Below the pieces are notes generated by a model. The model was not told the DNA's origin, made no database searches, and saw only the letters and a list, made by a program, of their open reading frames with translations. Shown piece by piece: positions 24,435-31,984 of a stretch of DNA of 34,903 nt. Each line of letters starts with the position of its first letter. Positions within the stretch are counted from its first letter, which is position 1. The DNA comes from Bdellovibrionales bacterium CG10_big_fil_rev_8_21_14_0_10_45_34. Lineage in GTDB: Bacteria; Bdellovibrionota; Bdellovibrionia; Bdellovibrionales; 1-14-0-10-45-34. A program made the translations under genes and the position numbers. The stretch is taken from the NCBI GenBank assembly GCA_002778785.1, contig PEZS01000013.1, positions 167,315 to 202,217 of the forward strand. Direction: 5' to 3'.

Positions 24435-24464
24435 ATTGGTGTTTGCTTGGTGGCTGTTGGTAGT

Positions 24465-24620
24465 ATGCCCCGCTCTGAAGATCTTCATCAGCGCGAACCT
24501 GTCAATTTAAAGGTCTTAAAACCCAAGGGTGCTAAAATACTCAGCGAAACGATACCCCCACCAGGCTTCTATCATCGTCACAGGAGGCTTAACTTAGCGG
24601 TATTATTTATCTTGAGTTAA
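24465..24620 (+). CDS. Short ORF of uncertain reality
   Basis: A 51-codon frame starts MPRSEDLHQREPVNLKVLK and ends LAVLFILS. It has only a weak ribosome site and its end overlaps the convergent repeat-protein gene by 18 bases. Composition is compatible with coding, but no family is recognised; it may be chance. Confidence 0.2.
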   Translation: MPRSEDLHQREPVNLKVLKPKGAKILSETIPPPGFYHRHRRLNLAVLFILS

Positions 24621-25568
24621 AAAATTGCAGACCTCGCTTGCCGGCCCAACAATATGCGGTTGCTTGTTTTGAACTTGCCAACTAGAAAGACTTCCCACCG
24701 CTCTTCGTGAATTAGAGAAAACCTGCGAATTATCCGAGGCCGAGGTAGGGCTAAGCTCAAAAACCTTACCCTTTTGATCTGAAACAATTAGAGTGTAGGT
24801 GATAGGCAATGTTCGCTTGTCCGCCATAGCGGAAATAATATGGTCACTTTCCTTTAAATTAAATCTTCCAACTAGCGTTCTGCCTTCCTCCGAAGCCTGC
24901 TTCTTGACGGTGTCTAATTCGTAGATTTTGTTATCAGAAGATCGCACGAGCAGTTCATATTGAGTAGGATAAACACCCGAAATCCTGGTGACTAATATTA
25001 CACTATCGTCAGAATGTATTGAGAAAGGACCTGCTTGCCGTCTTGAAACGGAATTTTCTTCGTCCCACCCTGTCGCAAAAATTTGGCCCGCATCGTCTCT
25101 TACGACGAACTCGTACTGTGCCGGCCAGACTCCACGTACTTCAGAGACAGCCAAAACGCTATCGCCGTCCATTAATCCCGCATTTCCGATAGACCTTCGC
25201 TTACCAGTCCGGGAAGCTATTATAAAGTCAGATTCAGTGTACCCAGGTTCTAGTTCAATAACTTGTTGTGAACTAGAATTCCATACGATCGCCTTAAACT
25301 CCGCAGGCAAAGTATTCTTGTATTTAAAAACCTTAATGACATGTTCGTCAGGAGTTAGGTACAAATTGCCGACCTTAGTCATTCTTCCTTCGGGATTTTC
25401 AAAAATCTCACCGTTAGACGTCACAGCTCGAATATCATACTGCACAGGCCAAACGCCTGGCACGGGTTGAGCCGAAACTAAGACAATGGGTCGATTCGAA
25501 GGCACCTGCGCAAGAGCCGGCAAAGAAGACAGGCCTATTATTACTGAAAATGCGGATACCTTAAACAT
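24603..25568 (-). CDS. Secreted protein with five internal repeats
   Basis: The 321-residue protein has a signal peptide (1-20, ending ALA). The mature part is built of five units of roughly 48-60 residues. Their cores begin at about residues 38 (GVWPVQYDIRAVTSNGEIFE), 86 (TLPAEFKAIVWNSSSQQVIE), 146 (GVWPAQYEFVVRDDAGQIF), 198 (GVYPTQYELLVRSSDNKIYE) and 253 (TLPITYTLIVSDQKGKVFE). Between cores a second half-unit recurs with the pattern R..G...L..D..I..V. This looks like a beta-propeller or beta-sandwich repeat, but I recognise no named family. It is monocistronic; the start region faces a small divergent ORF. Confidence 0.8.
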   Translation of the reverse strand: MFKVSAFSVIIGLSSLPALAQVPSNRPIVLVSAQPVPGVWPVQYDIRAVTSNGEIFENPEGRMTKVGNLYLTPDEHVIKVFKYKNTLPAEFKAIVWNSSSQQVIELEPGYTESDFIIASRTGKRRSIGNAGLMDGDSVLAVSEVRGVWPAQYEFVVRDDAGQIFATGWDEENSVSRRQAGPFSIHSDDSVILVTRISGVYPTQYELLVRSSDNKIYELDTVKKQASEEGRTLVGRFNLKESDHIISAMADKRTLPITYTLIVSDQKGKVFELSPTSASDNSQVFSNSRRAVGSLSSWQVQNKQPHIVGPASEVCNFLTQDK

Positions 25569-25601
25569 TTTACCCTCCGAAAGGCCGGTACCGTACCAAG
25601 T

Positions 25602-25934
25602 TTGGTTACCGTCTTAAAGTTTGTTAAAAAAAAACTGCAAATAGAGTGGTTAATCGTTTGTGTTGTGATGATAATACCGGATTCTATGCCGGGGTGTGAG
25701 AGTAAAGATTACTCGCTTGGGTGTAGGATATTGCAGTTTATGCTGGCTCTCGTGGTAGGTGCGAAAACCATGGTTGAAGTAGCCAAAGTTGGTAGGGATC
25801 CGTTAGTAAAGAAGTTTTTAGGCAACTCTGTGGGCGAGGCTCAACTGGCAGCCTCAAAAGCGAGCTCTAAAATCGGTTATGAAAAATCCCAGGAGGGTCC
25901 AAACTGTCAAAAGTTTCTACACCTTGGCGAGTAA
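25602..25934 (+). CDS. Small hypothetical protein
   Basis: The frame begins with a TTG at 25602 (110 residues). The ATG at 25668 may be the true start, giving a protein of 88 residues. A hydrophobic stretch (ILQFMLALVVGAK) may be a membrane or buried helix, and four cysteines are spread along the chain. No good ribosome site supports either start. A perfect 7-bp hairpin (25949-25966) and a T-tailed hairpin further on follow the stop. Function unknown. Confidence 0.4.
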   Translation: MVTVLKFVKKKLQIEWLIVCVVMIIPDSMPGCESKDYSLGCRILQFMLALVVGAKTMVEVAKVGRDPLVKKFLGNSVGEAQLAASKASSKIGYEKSQEGPNCQKFLHLGE

Positions 25935-26051
25935 TCATTACTCTCACACCCGATTCCCAAATCGGGTAAAATCATCCCAACACGAATTTTAAGCCGGTGC
26001 CGTCAGCGGGTTGTTTTTCAACAAACTTTGCAACAGTACCAATTACTTGCT

Positions 26052-26075
26052 TGATCCTGCGCGATCAGGTTTTTT
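26052..26075 (+). terminator. T-tailed hairpin at the merR 3' end
   Basis: tgatc (26052-26056) pairs with gatca (26063-26067) around ctgcgc, followed after gg by six T on the plus strand. It could terminate the small plus-strand ORF; it overlaps the last codons of the convergent merR-like gene. Confidence 0.4.
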
Positions 26076-26883
26076 GAAAGCGCATCCAAAGCTGATCCAG
26101 TGAATCGGCAATCTGCTTTGCCGAATCGAGAGCTTCGTTGATGGATTGCTTTTGGCGATTTTGAAACTTGGACTCAAGTTTTTCTTCGCGAAGCTGCTGA
26201 CGAAGCTTGTGCAAGATGCGCCGAGCTCCTGGTATAGAGAAACCATCACGATGTAGCAGTTTTCGAATGAAAAAAAGATTCTCTACATCTTTCTTGGTGT
26301 ACATGCGCTGATTGTGTTTAGATTTTTTGGGTTTTAGAGAGTCAAATTCGCTCTCCCAATATCGTAGTACATATTGCTTAACACCAATCATTTCAGCCAC
26401 TTCGCCAATTTTAAACGCCATTTTATCGGGGATTGAAGCGAGCTCCTCCCCGAGCTTAGGATCTGTTTGAATGAGCGCTCGCACTTCTAAATCTTCAAGT
26501 GCTACTTGAGGTTTGAGGTCATTAGAAGCCGCTGCCTGCTTTGAGTCTATTACAACAATTTCAAGCGTTTCTTCAATTTCAAGCGTTTCTTCAACGATGG
26601 TTTCGACTTCACTTACTTCATTAAATGAAAGTTTAGGGTCTTGCCACTTAACGGATTCACTCGTTACCGATTTATCAAACTCTGATTCACTCGCGGTAGA
26701 GGTTTCGAGATTGTTGTTCTGTCCACCAAGTTCACCGGAGTTTTCGGCGGTTTTGGATTCTGCGCAGACTGTCTCGGCAGGTGTTTTTGCAATTTCGTCA
26801 ATCGACGCGCCAAGCTCGGTCGAAATCTCTGCGTTTTTGATTTCCGTCTCTTTGTGTTGATCTTGCAATTTCACTAACCCCAC
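26065..26883 (-). CDS. MerR-family regulator with acidic N-terminal extension
   Basis: A MerR-type DNA-binding domain occupies about residues 153-222: FKIGEVAEMIGVKQYVLRYW, then FDSLKPKKSKHNQRMYTKKD and VENLFFIRKLLHRDGFSIPG. A coiled C-terminal helix (about 225-272) follows, as expected for dimerisation. The first 150 residues are acidic, low-complexity and unlike normal MerR proteins, which start near the domain. This region includes an 18-base tandem duplication giving EETLEIEETLEIV. A merR gene downstream of pheST-ihfA is a conserved order in former deltaproteobacteria. The start is GTG at 26883 or the GTG three codons on; the Shine-Dalgarno is weak. Confidence 0.87.
   Translation of the reverse strand: MGLVKLQDQHKETEIKNAEISTELGASIDEIAKTPAETVCAESKTAENSGELGGQNNNLETSTASESEFDKSVTSESVKWQDPKLSFNEVSEVETIVEETLEIEETLEIVVIDSKQAAASNDLKPQVALEDLEVRALIQTDPKLGEELASIPDKMAFKIGEVAEMIGVKQYVLRYWESEFDSLKPKKSKHNQRMYTKKDVENLFFIRKLLHRDGFSIPGARRILHKLRQQLREEKLESKFQNRQKQSINEALDSAKQIADSLDQLWMRFQKT
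26556..26591. repeat. 18-bp tandem duplication inside merR
   Basis: caatttcaagcgtttctt occurs twice without mismatch (26556-26573 and 26574-26591). It lies in the low-complexity acidic region and duplicates the peptide EETLEI. Confidence 0.9.
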
Positions 26884-26946
26884 TGATCAAACATTCAAGC
26901 CACAATAAATTCATTCATTCGATCAAACAGTCTTCAGAACCACTTA

Positions 26947-27321
26947 TCATTCTTCATCAAAGTCGTACATATCATCGTCAGCATCATCATCATCATCGGT
27001 TAAACCAGTGATATCCTCTCCGTTGAGAACGGCTCTGAACACTTGGCTTGGTCGAAACGTAAGTCTGCGCCGAGCGGAAATAGTTATTTGCTCGCCGGTC
27101 TGGGGGTTTCGGCCCACTCGCTCTGGTTTCTGCCTCACTACAAAGTTACCAAAGCCCGATATCTTCACTTTGCTTCCTGTTTGAAGCGCACCTTTTAGTG
27201 TGCCCAAAACCAGTTCGACTAACTCGGATGATTCCTTTTTTGAAAAACCGATTTTCTGGTACACCTTCTCAACAATGTCAGCTTTGGTGACTGTTCCCTT
27301 TGCGATATTTTCACCGGCCAC
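26947..27321 (-). CDS. ihfA: IHF alpha / HU-family DNA-bending protein with acidic tail
   Basis: This is a histone-like protein of the IHF-alpha type, which bends DNA as a dimer. Residues about 10-100 hold the complete fold: TKADIVEKVYQKIGFSKKES, VKISGFGNFVVRQKPERVGR and NPQTGEQITISARRRLTFRP. The last contains the conserved Pro of the intercalating arm. The C-terminus adds an unusual run of Asp and Glu (about 107-124, DDDDDADDDMYDFDEE). The start is GTG, with a G-rich ribosome site (ggcgggggt). Its first 11 bases overlap the end of an upstream 32-codon ORF. Gene order pheS-pheT-ihfA-merR is conserved. Confidence 0.93.
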   Translation of the reverse strand: MAGENIAKGTVTKADIVEKVYQKIGFSKKESSELVELVLGTLKGALQTGSKVKISGFGNFVVRQKPERVGRNPQTGEQITISARRRLTFRPSQVFRAVLNGEDITGLTDDDDDADDDMYDFDEE

Positions 27322-27409
27322 TATTACCCCCGCCGAAATGCCTACAGGCCCGATACCAATCCCGATTCAATTCTGCACTCTGTTGCTTCGTCGTCGCGGT
27401 ATTGCTCAT
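27311..27409 (-). CDS. Leader ORF overlapping the ihfA start
   Basis: A 32-codon ORF starts at an ATG (27409) preceded by a strong Shine-Dalgarno (ggggagg) at ideal distance. It begins MSNTATTKQQSAELNRDWYR and ends with HFGGGNSGR. Its TGA lies within the first codons of ihfA in another frame, so ribosomes ending it could re-initiate at the ihfA GTG. It may be a coupling leader for ihfA or, alternatively, the original ihfA start separated by a frameshift. Confidence 0.5.
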   Translation of the reverse strand: MSNTATTKQQSAELNRDWYRACRHFGGGNSGR

Positions 27410-27490
27410 ATAGCTTCCTCCCCGCGCTCATTGCACGAATGAACTGGAATTAATATAAAGGCTAGCAAGCTATTGAAAACTTTCAAGAAT

Positions 27491-29911
27491 TTAACGAATT
27501 CGCGCTTGGAACTGCTGACTCACTGAATCAATAAGCTCTGTTTGAAGCTTTTGAAGCTCAGCATCAGAGAGCGTCGCCTCCTGGTTTTGGATTTTCATCC
27601 TGAAACCTACCGATTTGATACCACTCTCAAGGTCTCCACCCTCAAAAACATCAAAAATTCGCACACCTCGCCCGAGCGTTCCTAGCTTATCTTCAATGAA
27701 CCGGGATATTTCACCAACGGGCTGAGAGGCAGGCACCAAAAATGCGAGATCTCTTTCGACTATCGGGTACTTCGATAAAGGCTTCGGACGATCAATTTTG
27801 CGGGGCCTGCTGAGTAGTTCGGTCACATCCAGCTCGAAGGCACAGGCTTGGGTGCGGATTTTATGACTCTCTAAAAATTCTGGCGATAAACTACCAACGC
27901 CCCCAAGCAGCGATTGATCTAGTTCCACTCTTGCTGCTTGATAGGGATGAAAAATATTCGGGGCGCTGCTTTGCAAAAGACTCAGTTTCACTCCCGTAAA
28001 TCTTTGCAAAACCACTTCTAAAATCTTTAAGAGATCTAAGACTTGAGGCGACTGCGTTTTCCAAAGTGGATCAACGCTACCCCACATAACTCCTGCGAGG
28101 CGAATAGACTCACAGTACTCCTTTTGAGCCGTGTAAAAAACCGGACCAATCTCATAAAGCGCGCCTTCCTGCGATCCATAGTGAAAGTTGTTCTTTAAGT
28201 TACTCAGCAGCCCCGGTAGTAACGACACACGCATGACATCAAGATCTTCGTTGATTGGATTCTTAATAGCCACTGCAGCACCTTGTGGAGCCAAGTGAAA
28301 AGCCTGCCATCCATCTAAGTCTCCAAGAAGCTCTGATTGCCATTTCGAAGAGACAAAATGGAAATTGATAGCTTCTTGAAAGCCCGCCGCAGACATCTCT
28401 TTCATAAGTTCCCGCTGGCGGATGAAAGTGAAATCTTCGTTTTGTGGTTCAGATAAGAAAACAGGCGTCTTCATAGGAATCTGATCGTAGCCATGCACCC
28501 GGGCCACTTCCTCGACAAGGTCCATCTCAATATTTAAATCATGGCGAAACGCTGGAGGAAGTACCGACCAAACCTTCTCTTGATCGTCGACCTCGCACCC
28601 TAGTCGTTTCAGAATTCCATTTATCGTTTCATCTCCCAAAGCTATGCCAAGCCTTTCAGCTGCCGTCTGACTAGAAAATGCTATCGCTTGCGGACGAAGT
28701 GGCTGGGGATAAATATCGTAAGGATCATCGCACACTTGCCCACCTGCTAGCTCACTCAGCAGCCCCGCCGCTCGGTTCATGGCAAGTAAAGTTGCCTCAG
28801 GATCAACGCCGCGACTGAATCGATAACAGGCATCTGTCTCTATTCCAAGCCGGCGCGAGGTTCGCCTTACTGCGGACGGCTTAAAAAATGCAGATTCGAT
28901 AAGTACATCTTGGGTTTGATCCGTTACGCCCGAATTTTTAGCCCCGATCACTCCGGCGAGCGCAATCACTCGGTCTGAATCGGCAATGACCAAATCATCT
29001 GCGACCAAACTCAGCTCCGTACCATCAAAGCTCACCATCTTTTCGTTTGCTTCTGCTCGCCTCACTCGAATTTGTGCTTTTGCAATCGCATTAAGATCAA
29101 ACGCATGTAGTGGTTGACCCAGCTCCAGCATCACATAGTTTGTTATGTCTACTACATTGTTGATCGAGTTAACGCCTACAGACTCTAAGGCACGTCTTAA
29201 CCACTGTGGGCTTGGTGCTACCTTTATGTCCTTAACTACAACTGCGCTGTACCTGGGACACAAATCCGTTTCAAGAACTTGAAGATCAATCAACTGCCGA
29301 GTCGAATCCGAAATAACTGGAACTGACTCAATCGGAAATTCTGCCTTAACGCCAGTCAATGCTGCAATTTCACGAGCAAGCCCGAAATGACTTAAGCAAT
29401 CTGCTCGGTTCGGCGTCACTTTAAGTTCAAAAAACACATCATCAAGGCCCAGGACATTAACAATTGGCTCTCCTGGCTTTGTCTCTTTTGGTAAGATAAG
29501 AATGCCCTCATTATCCGCCGAAAGCCCAAGCTCCTTCGCTGAGCAAAGCATCCCGTTAGATTCCACTGCTCTGATTTTGCTGGCTGTAATTTCGAAGTCG
29601 CCCGGCAAAATTGCTCCCGGCAATGCCACTACGACAGCATCGCCCTCCTGATGATTTCTAGCGCCGCAGACAATTTGGTGTTCACGGCCATCTCCGGTTG
29701 ATACAGAACAAACCGATAGCCTGTCTGCATCTGGATGTTGAGACTTCTTCGAAACAACGCCGCTGACAACATTTTTAAACTGCTGCCGCTGATTGCTCAC
29801 CGACTCCACTTCTAGTCCTGCTTGTGTGAGCACGTCAGCAAGCTTTTCTGGCTTGGTTTTATACGATGAAACGTCTACGTACTTTGAAATCCAGTTGAGC
29901 GAAATCTTCAT
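27491..29911 (-). CDS. pheT: Phenylalanine-tRNA ligase beta subunit
   Basis: PheT with PheS charges tRNA-Phe. The 806-residue protein is full length. Domains in order are the N-terminal tRNA-binding (OB) domain (VVSGVVSKKSQHPDADRLSV, about 40-150), the B3/B4 editing region (about 210-390, with SVGVNSINNVVDITNYVMLE), the B5 domain (about 395-475), the catalytic-like core (about 485-695) and the FDX-ACB anticodon-binding domain at the end (SKYPIVERDLAFLVP, about 710-805). The ATG overlaps the pheS stop as ATGA, so the subunits are translationally coupled. ihfA follows after 169 bp. Confidence 0.97.
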   Translation of the reverse strand: MKISLNWISKYVDVSSYKTKPEKLADVLTQAGLEVESVSNQRQQFKNVVSGVVSKKSQHPDADRLSVCSVSTGDGREHQIVCGARNHQEGDAVVVALPGAILPGDFEITASKIRAVESNGMLCSAKELGLSADNEGILILPKETKPGEPIVNVLGLDDVFFELKVTPNRADCLSHFGLAREIAALTGVKAEFPIESVPVISDSTRQLIDLQVLETDLCPRYSAVVVKDIKVAPSPQWLRRALESVGVNSINNVVDITNYVMLELGQPLHAFDLNAIAKAQIRVRRAEANEKMVSFDGTELSLVADDLVIADSDRVIALAGVIGAKNSGVTDQTQDVLIESAFFKPSAVRRTSRRLGIETDACYRFSRGVDPEATLLAMNRAAGLLSELAGGQVCDDPYDIYPQPLRPQAIAFSSQTAAERLGIALGDETINGILKRLGCEVDDQEKVWSVLPPAFRHDLNIEMDLVEEVARVHGYDQIPMKTPVFLSEPQNEDFTFIRQRELMKEMSAAGFQEAINFHFVSSKWQSELLGDLDGWQAFHLAPQGAAVAIKNPINEDLDVMRVSLLPGLLSNLKNNFHYGSQEGALYEIGPVFYTAQKEYCESIRLAGVMWGSVDPLWKTQSPQVLDLLKILEVVLQRFTGVKLSLLQSSAPNIFHPYQAARVELDQSLLGGVGSLSPEFLESHKIRTQACAFELDVTELLSRPRKIDRPKPLSKYPIVERDLAFLVPASQPVGEISRFIEDKLGTLGRGVRIFDVFEGGDLESGIKSVGFRMKIQNQEATLSDAELQKLQTELIDSVSQQFQARIR

Positions 29912-30927
29912 GGGAACTGCTCCAAAAACCGAACATCATTGTCAAAGAAGAGCCGGATATCTTGAACACCGTATTTCACAATGGTTAGGCGCTCGATGCC
30001 CATTCCAAACGCCAAACCTTGATATTCGTTGGGATCTACTTTTGCTGCTGAAAGCACATTTGGATGAACAAGACCACAGCCTGCCATCTCGATCCATCCT
30101 GTGCCAGAGCACATGCGACAACCTTTTTCTTCACAAAGGGGGCACGAGCAATCAACTTCTGCGGAGGGCTCTGTAAACGGAAAAAAGCTAGGACGAAATC
30201 TCGTCTTTACATTTGGACCAAAAAAATGGCGATTAAAGTAATCCAGTAAGCCCTTTAAATCAGCCATCGAAACTTTCTTATCCACCCAAAGGCCTTCTAG
30301 CTGGTGGAACATCGGGGAGTGCGAGATATCGCTGTCGCAGCGAAAAACTGTCCCCGGCCCGAGAACCCGAAGCGGAACACCCTCAGTCTCCATCGCACGA
30401 ATTTGGATCGGACTAGTCTGCGTTCGAAGCACGTGCGAATCATCTATATAGAACGTATCTTGCATGTCGCGAGCAGGATGATCTTTGGGAATGTTAAGAG
30501 CCTCAAAATTATAGTTGTCTTTTTCGATGATTGGACCGCGGCGAACAGAAAAACCAAGCTTTGAAAAAATCCCAACGATCTCGTCATAAACCCTACGAAG
30601 CGGATGCTGACTTCCTTTTAGACGATGTTGACCGGGCAGGGTCATATCTAAACGGTCTGATTTCAGCTTAATCTCAAGTTCTGCCTTCTTGATGGTCTCA
30701 AATCTTTGCGCGAAGTGCCCTTCAAGGCGAACCTTCACTTCGTTGATCCGAGCGCCCACCTGAGGGCGTTCAGCTGGGTCTACGTCTTTGAGGCCCTTCA
30801 TGAGTTCGGAGATTGGCCCCTGTTTACCCATGAATTTTGCCTTCAACTGAGACCAATCATTGGCAGTACTGACCTTCTCTAGTTCCTGATGAGCTGCTGA
30901 CTCGATTTCTTTAAGTTTTTCATTCAT
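29908..30927 (-). CDS. pheS: Phenylalanine-tRNA ligase alpha subunit
   Basis: The catalytic subunit carries the class II motifs: motif 2 in GTVFRCDSDISHSPMFHQLE and motif 3 in GLAFGMGIERLTIVKYGV. It also has the family's cysteine-containing insert (VDCSCPLCEEKGCRMCSGTG). The start is placed at the ATG at 30927 (MNEKLKEIES), because this gives 339 residues, the normal PheS length, beginning with the usual coiled-coil region. The frame is open upstream to an ATG at 31110, but those 61 extra residues have no family match and would overlap the rsmG start on the other strand. The ribosome site (aggg) is short-spaced, so the start is not certain. Confidence 0.93.
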   Translation of the reverse strand: MNEKLKEIESAAHQELEKVSTANDWSQLKAKFMGKQGPISELMKGLKDVDPAERPQVGARINEVKVRLEGHFAQRFETIKKAELEIKLKSDRLDMTLPGQHRLKGSQHPLRRVYDEIVGIFSKLGFSVRRGPIIEKDNYNFEALNIPKDHPARDMQDTFYIDDSHVLRTQTSPIQIRAMETEGVPLRVLGPGTVFRCDSDISHSPMFHQLEGLWVDKKVSMADLKGLLDYFNRHFFGPNVKTRFRPSFFPFTEPSAEVDCSCPLCEEKGCRMCSGTGWIEMAGCGLVHPNVLSAAKVDPNEYQGLAFGMGIERLTIVKYGVQDIRLFFDNDVRFLEQFP

Positions 30928-31101
30928 ATCCCTGAGATTATTGAATGATTTTCTATCTGTTTTCAAATACAATCTGCCCATTAATTCGAGAGCTAGGGTT
31001 TTTGCTAAGTTCTGCTGCGAAAGCACAGATGCCAGCTCTCGTGGATTGTTTTTTAGCCAGAGTCGATAAGACTGGCCCAACTCTTGAACTAGATTTTGAA
31101 A

Positions 31102-31884
31102 ATGGCCCATCGAAACAAACAGAATTATTCAGCCTATAGCCAAAAGCGCGTGAAAACTGAGCACCAAAAGCACGGGAAGCACCGCAGGGCTCAGGAGCGG
31201 TACTCCCTTGAGGAATCTCAAGATAGGCTCAGAGATCTACTCGGAAGGCATGGCTGCGAGTGGGTGAGCTCCTCAGCTTTGAAACAACTGGCGCTTTTTT
31301 ACCGGCTACTCGTATCAGGGCAGGACAAGCAGAACTTCACGCGTCTCCTCACTATGAAAGACATTGCCATTAAACACTTTATCGACTCTTTGTTATTGGT
31401 CAGTTTGTTAAGAGAAGGAAGAGGTGTTGAGAGTCCTCTACTGGATCTCGGAACGGGGCCAGGGTTTCCGGGAATTCCCATTGCGATTGCAGAGCCGGAT
31501 TCAAAGATTATGCTCGCCGAAGGGGTCCAAAAACGCGTTGAGTTTTTAAAGATAGTACGTGACAAACTCGAACTCAAGAATGTCGAGATTTTTGGCCGCA
31601 ATATTGACGAAACGTTTGAGTATCCAGTGAGCTCTGTCGTGACCCGCGCGGTTGAAGAAGCCAAAAACACGCTAAGCAACGTATCTTCATGTCTTAAGGT
31701 TGGGGGTTATGTTTACCTAATGAAGGGTCCTCAGTTTAAAGAAGAAATTAAGAGATTTGAGAGTGGCCCGATGGTTAATCAGTTTCAGTTTGTAAAAGTG
31801 ATTGAGTACGATATTCCGAAAACGCCTCACAAAAGATCTTTGCTCGTCTTTCATAAGTTTGCACAAAACATTGAGGCAGTGTGA
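31102..31884 (+). CDS. rsmG: 16S rRNA m7G527 methyltransferase
   Basis: RsmG methylates G527 of 16S rRNA with S-adenosylmethionine. The SAM site is LLDLGTGPGFPGIPIAIAEP, with following motifs AEGVQKRVEFLKIV, VVTRAVEEAKN and VGGYVYLMKGPQF. The ATG at 31102 gives 260 residues, including a basic N-terminal extension of about 33 residues before the usual start region (SLEESQDRLRDLL). A TTG two codons earlier or an internal start is possible. The stop (31882-31884) overlaps a GTG that opens the first of two mini-ORFs leading into the TrmH/SpoU gene. It is divergent from pheS. Confidence 0.93.
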   Translation: MAHRNKQNYSAYSQKRVKTEHQKHGKHRRAQERYSLEESQDRLRDLLGRHGCEWVSSSALKQLALFYRLLVSGQDKQNFTRLLTMKDIAIKHFIDSLLLVSLLREGRGVESPLLDLGTGPGFPGIPIAIAEPDSKIMLAEGVQKRVEFLKIVRDKLELKNVEIFGRNIDETFEYPVSSVVTRAVEEAKNTLSNVSSCLKVGGYVYLMKGPQFKEEIKRFESGPMVNQFQFVKVIEYDIPKTPHKRSLLVFHKFAQNIEAV

Positions 31885-31934
31885 CTGAATTTGTTAAACG
31901 GATCGAAAGCCGGCAAAGCAAAGGGACCGCATGA
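31881..31934 (+). CDS. Coupled mini-ORF 1, copy of the SpoU gene start
   Basis: A 17-codon frame from GTG (overlapping the rsmG stop) encodes VTEFVKRIESRQSKGTA and ends in TGA overlapping the next ATG. It corresponds to the N-terminus of the downstream SpoU methyltransferase (MNASTKKIESRQNAQFK), in a 50-bp repeat. Whether it is translated is unknown. Confidence 0.55.
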   Translation: MTEFVKRIESRQSKGTA

Positions 31935-31984
31935 CCGCACCTGGTAAGAAGATCGAGGGCCAGCGAAGCAAGGGGCCAGCATGA
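31931..31984 (+). CDS. Coupled mini-ORF 2, copy of the SpoU gene start
   Basis: A 17-codon frame (MTAPGKKIEGQRSKGPA) begins at an ATG overlapping the TGA of mini-ORF 1 and ends in a TGA overlapping the ATG of the methyltransferase gene. The aaggg-type motif at 31921-31925 could serve as its ribosome site. Translation is not shown. Confidence 0.55.
   Translation: MTAPGKKIEGQRSKGPA

Noticed and set aside
24988-25470. Plus-strand ORF of 160 codons
   Set aside because: It is antisense to the five-repeat secreted protein, whose repeats and signal peptide show which strand is coding.
30928-31110. 61-codon N-terminal extension of pheS
   Set aside because: PheS normally starts near MNEKLKEI. The extra residues match nothing and would overlap the divergent rsmG start.
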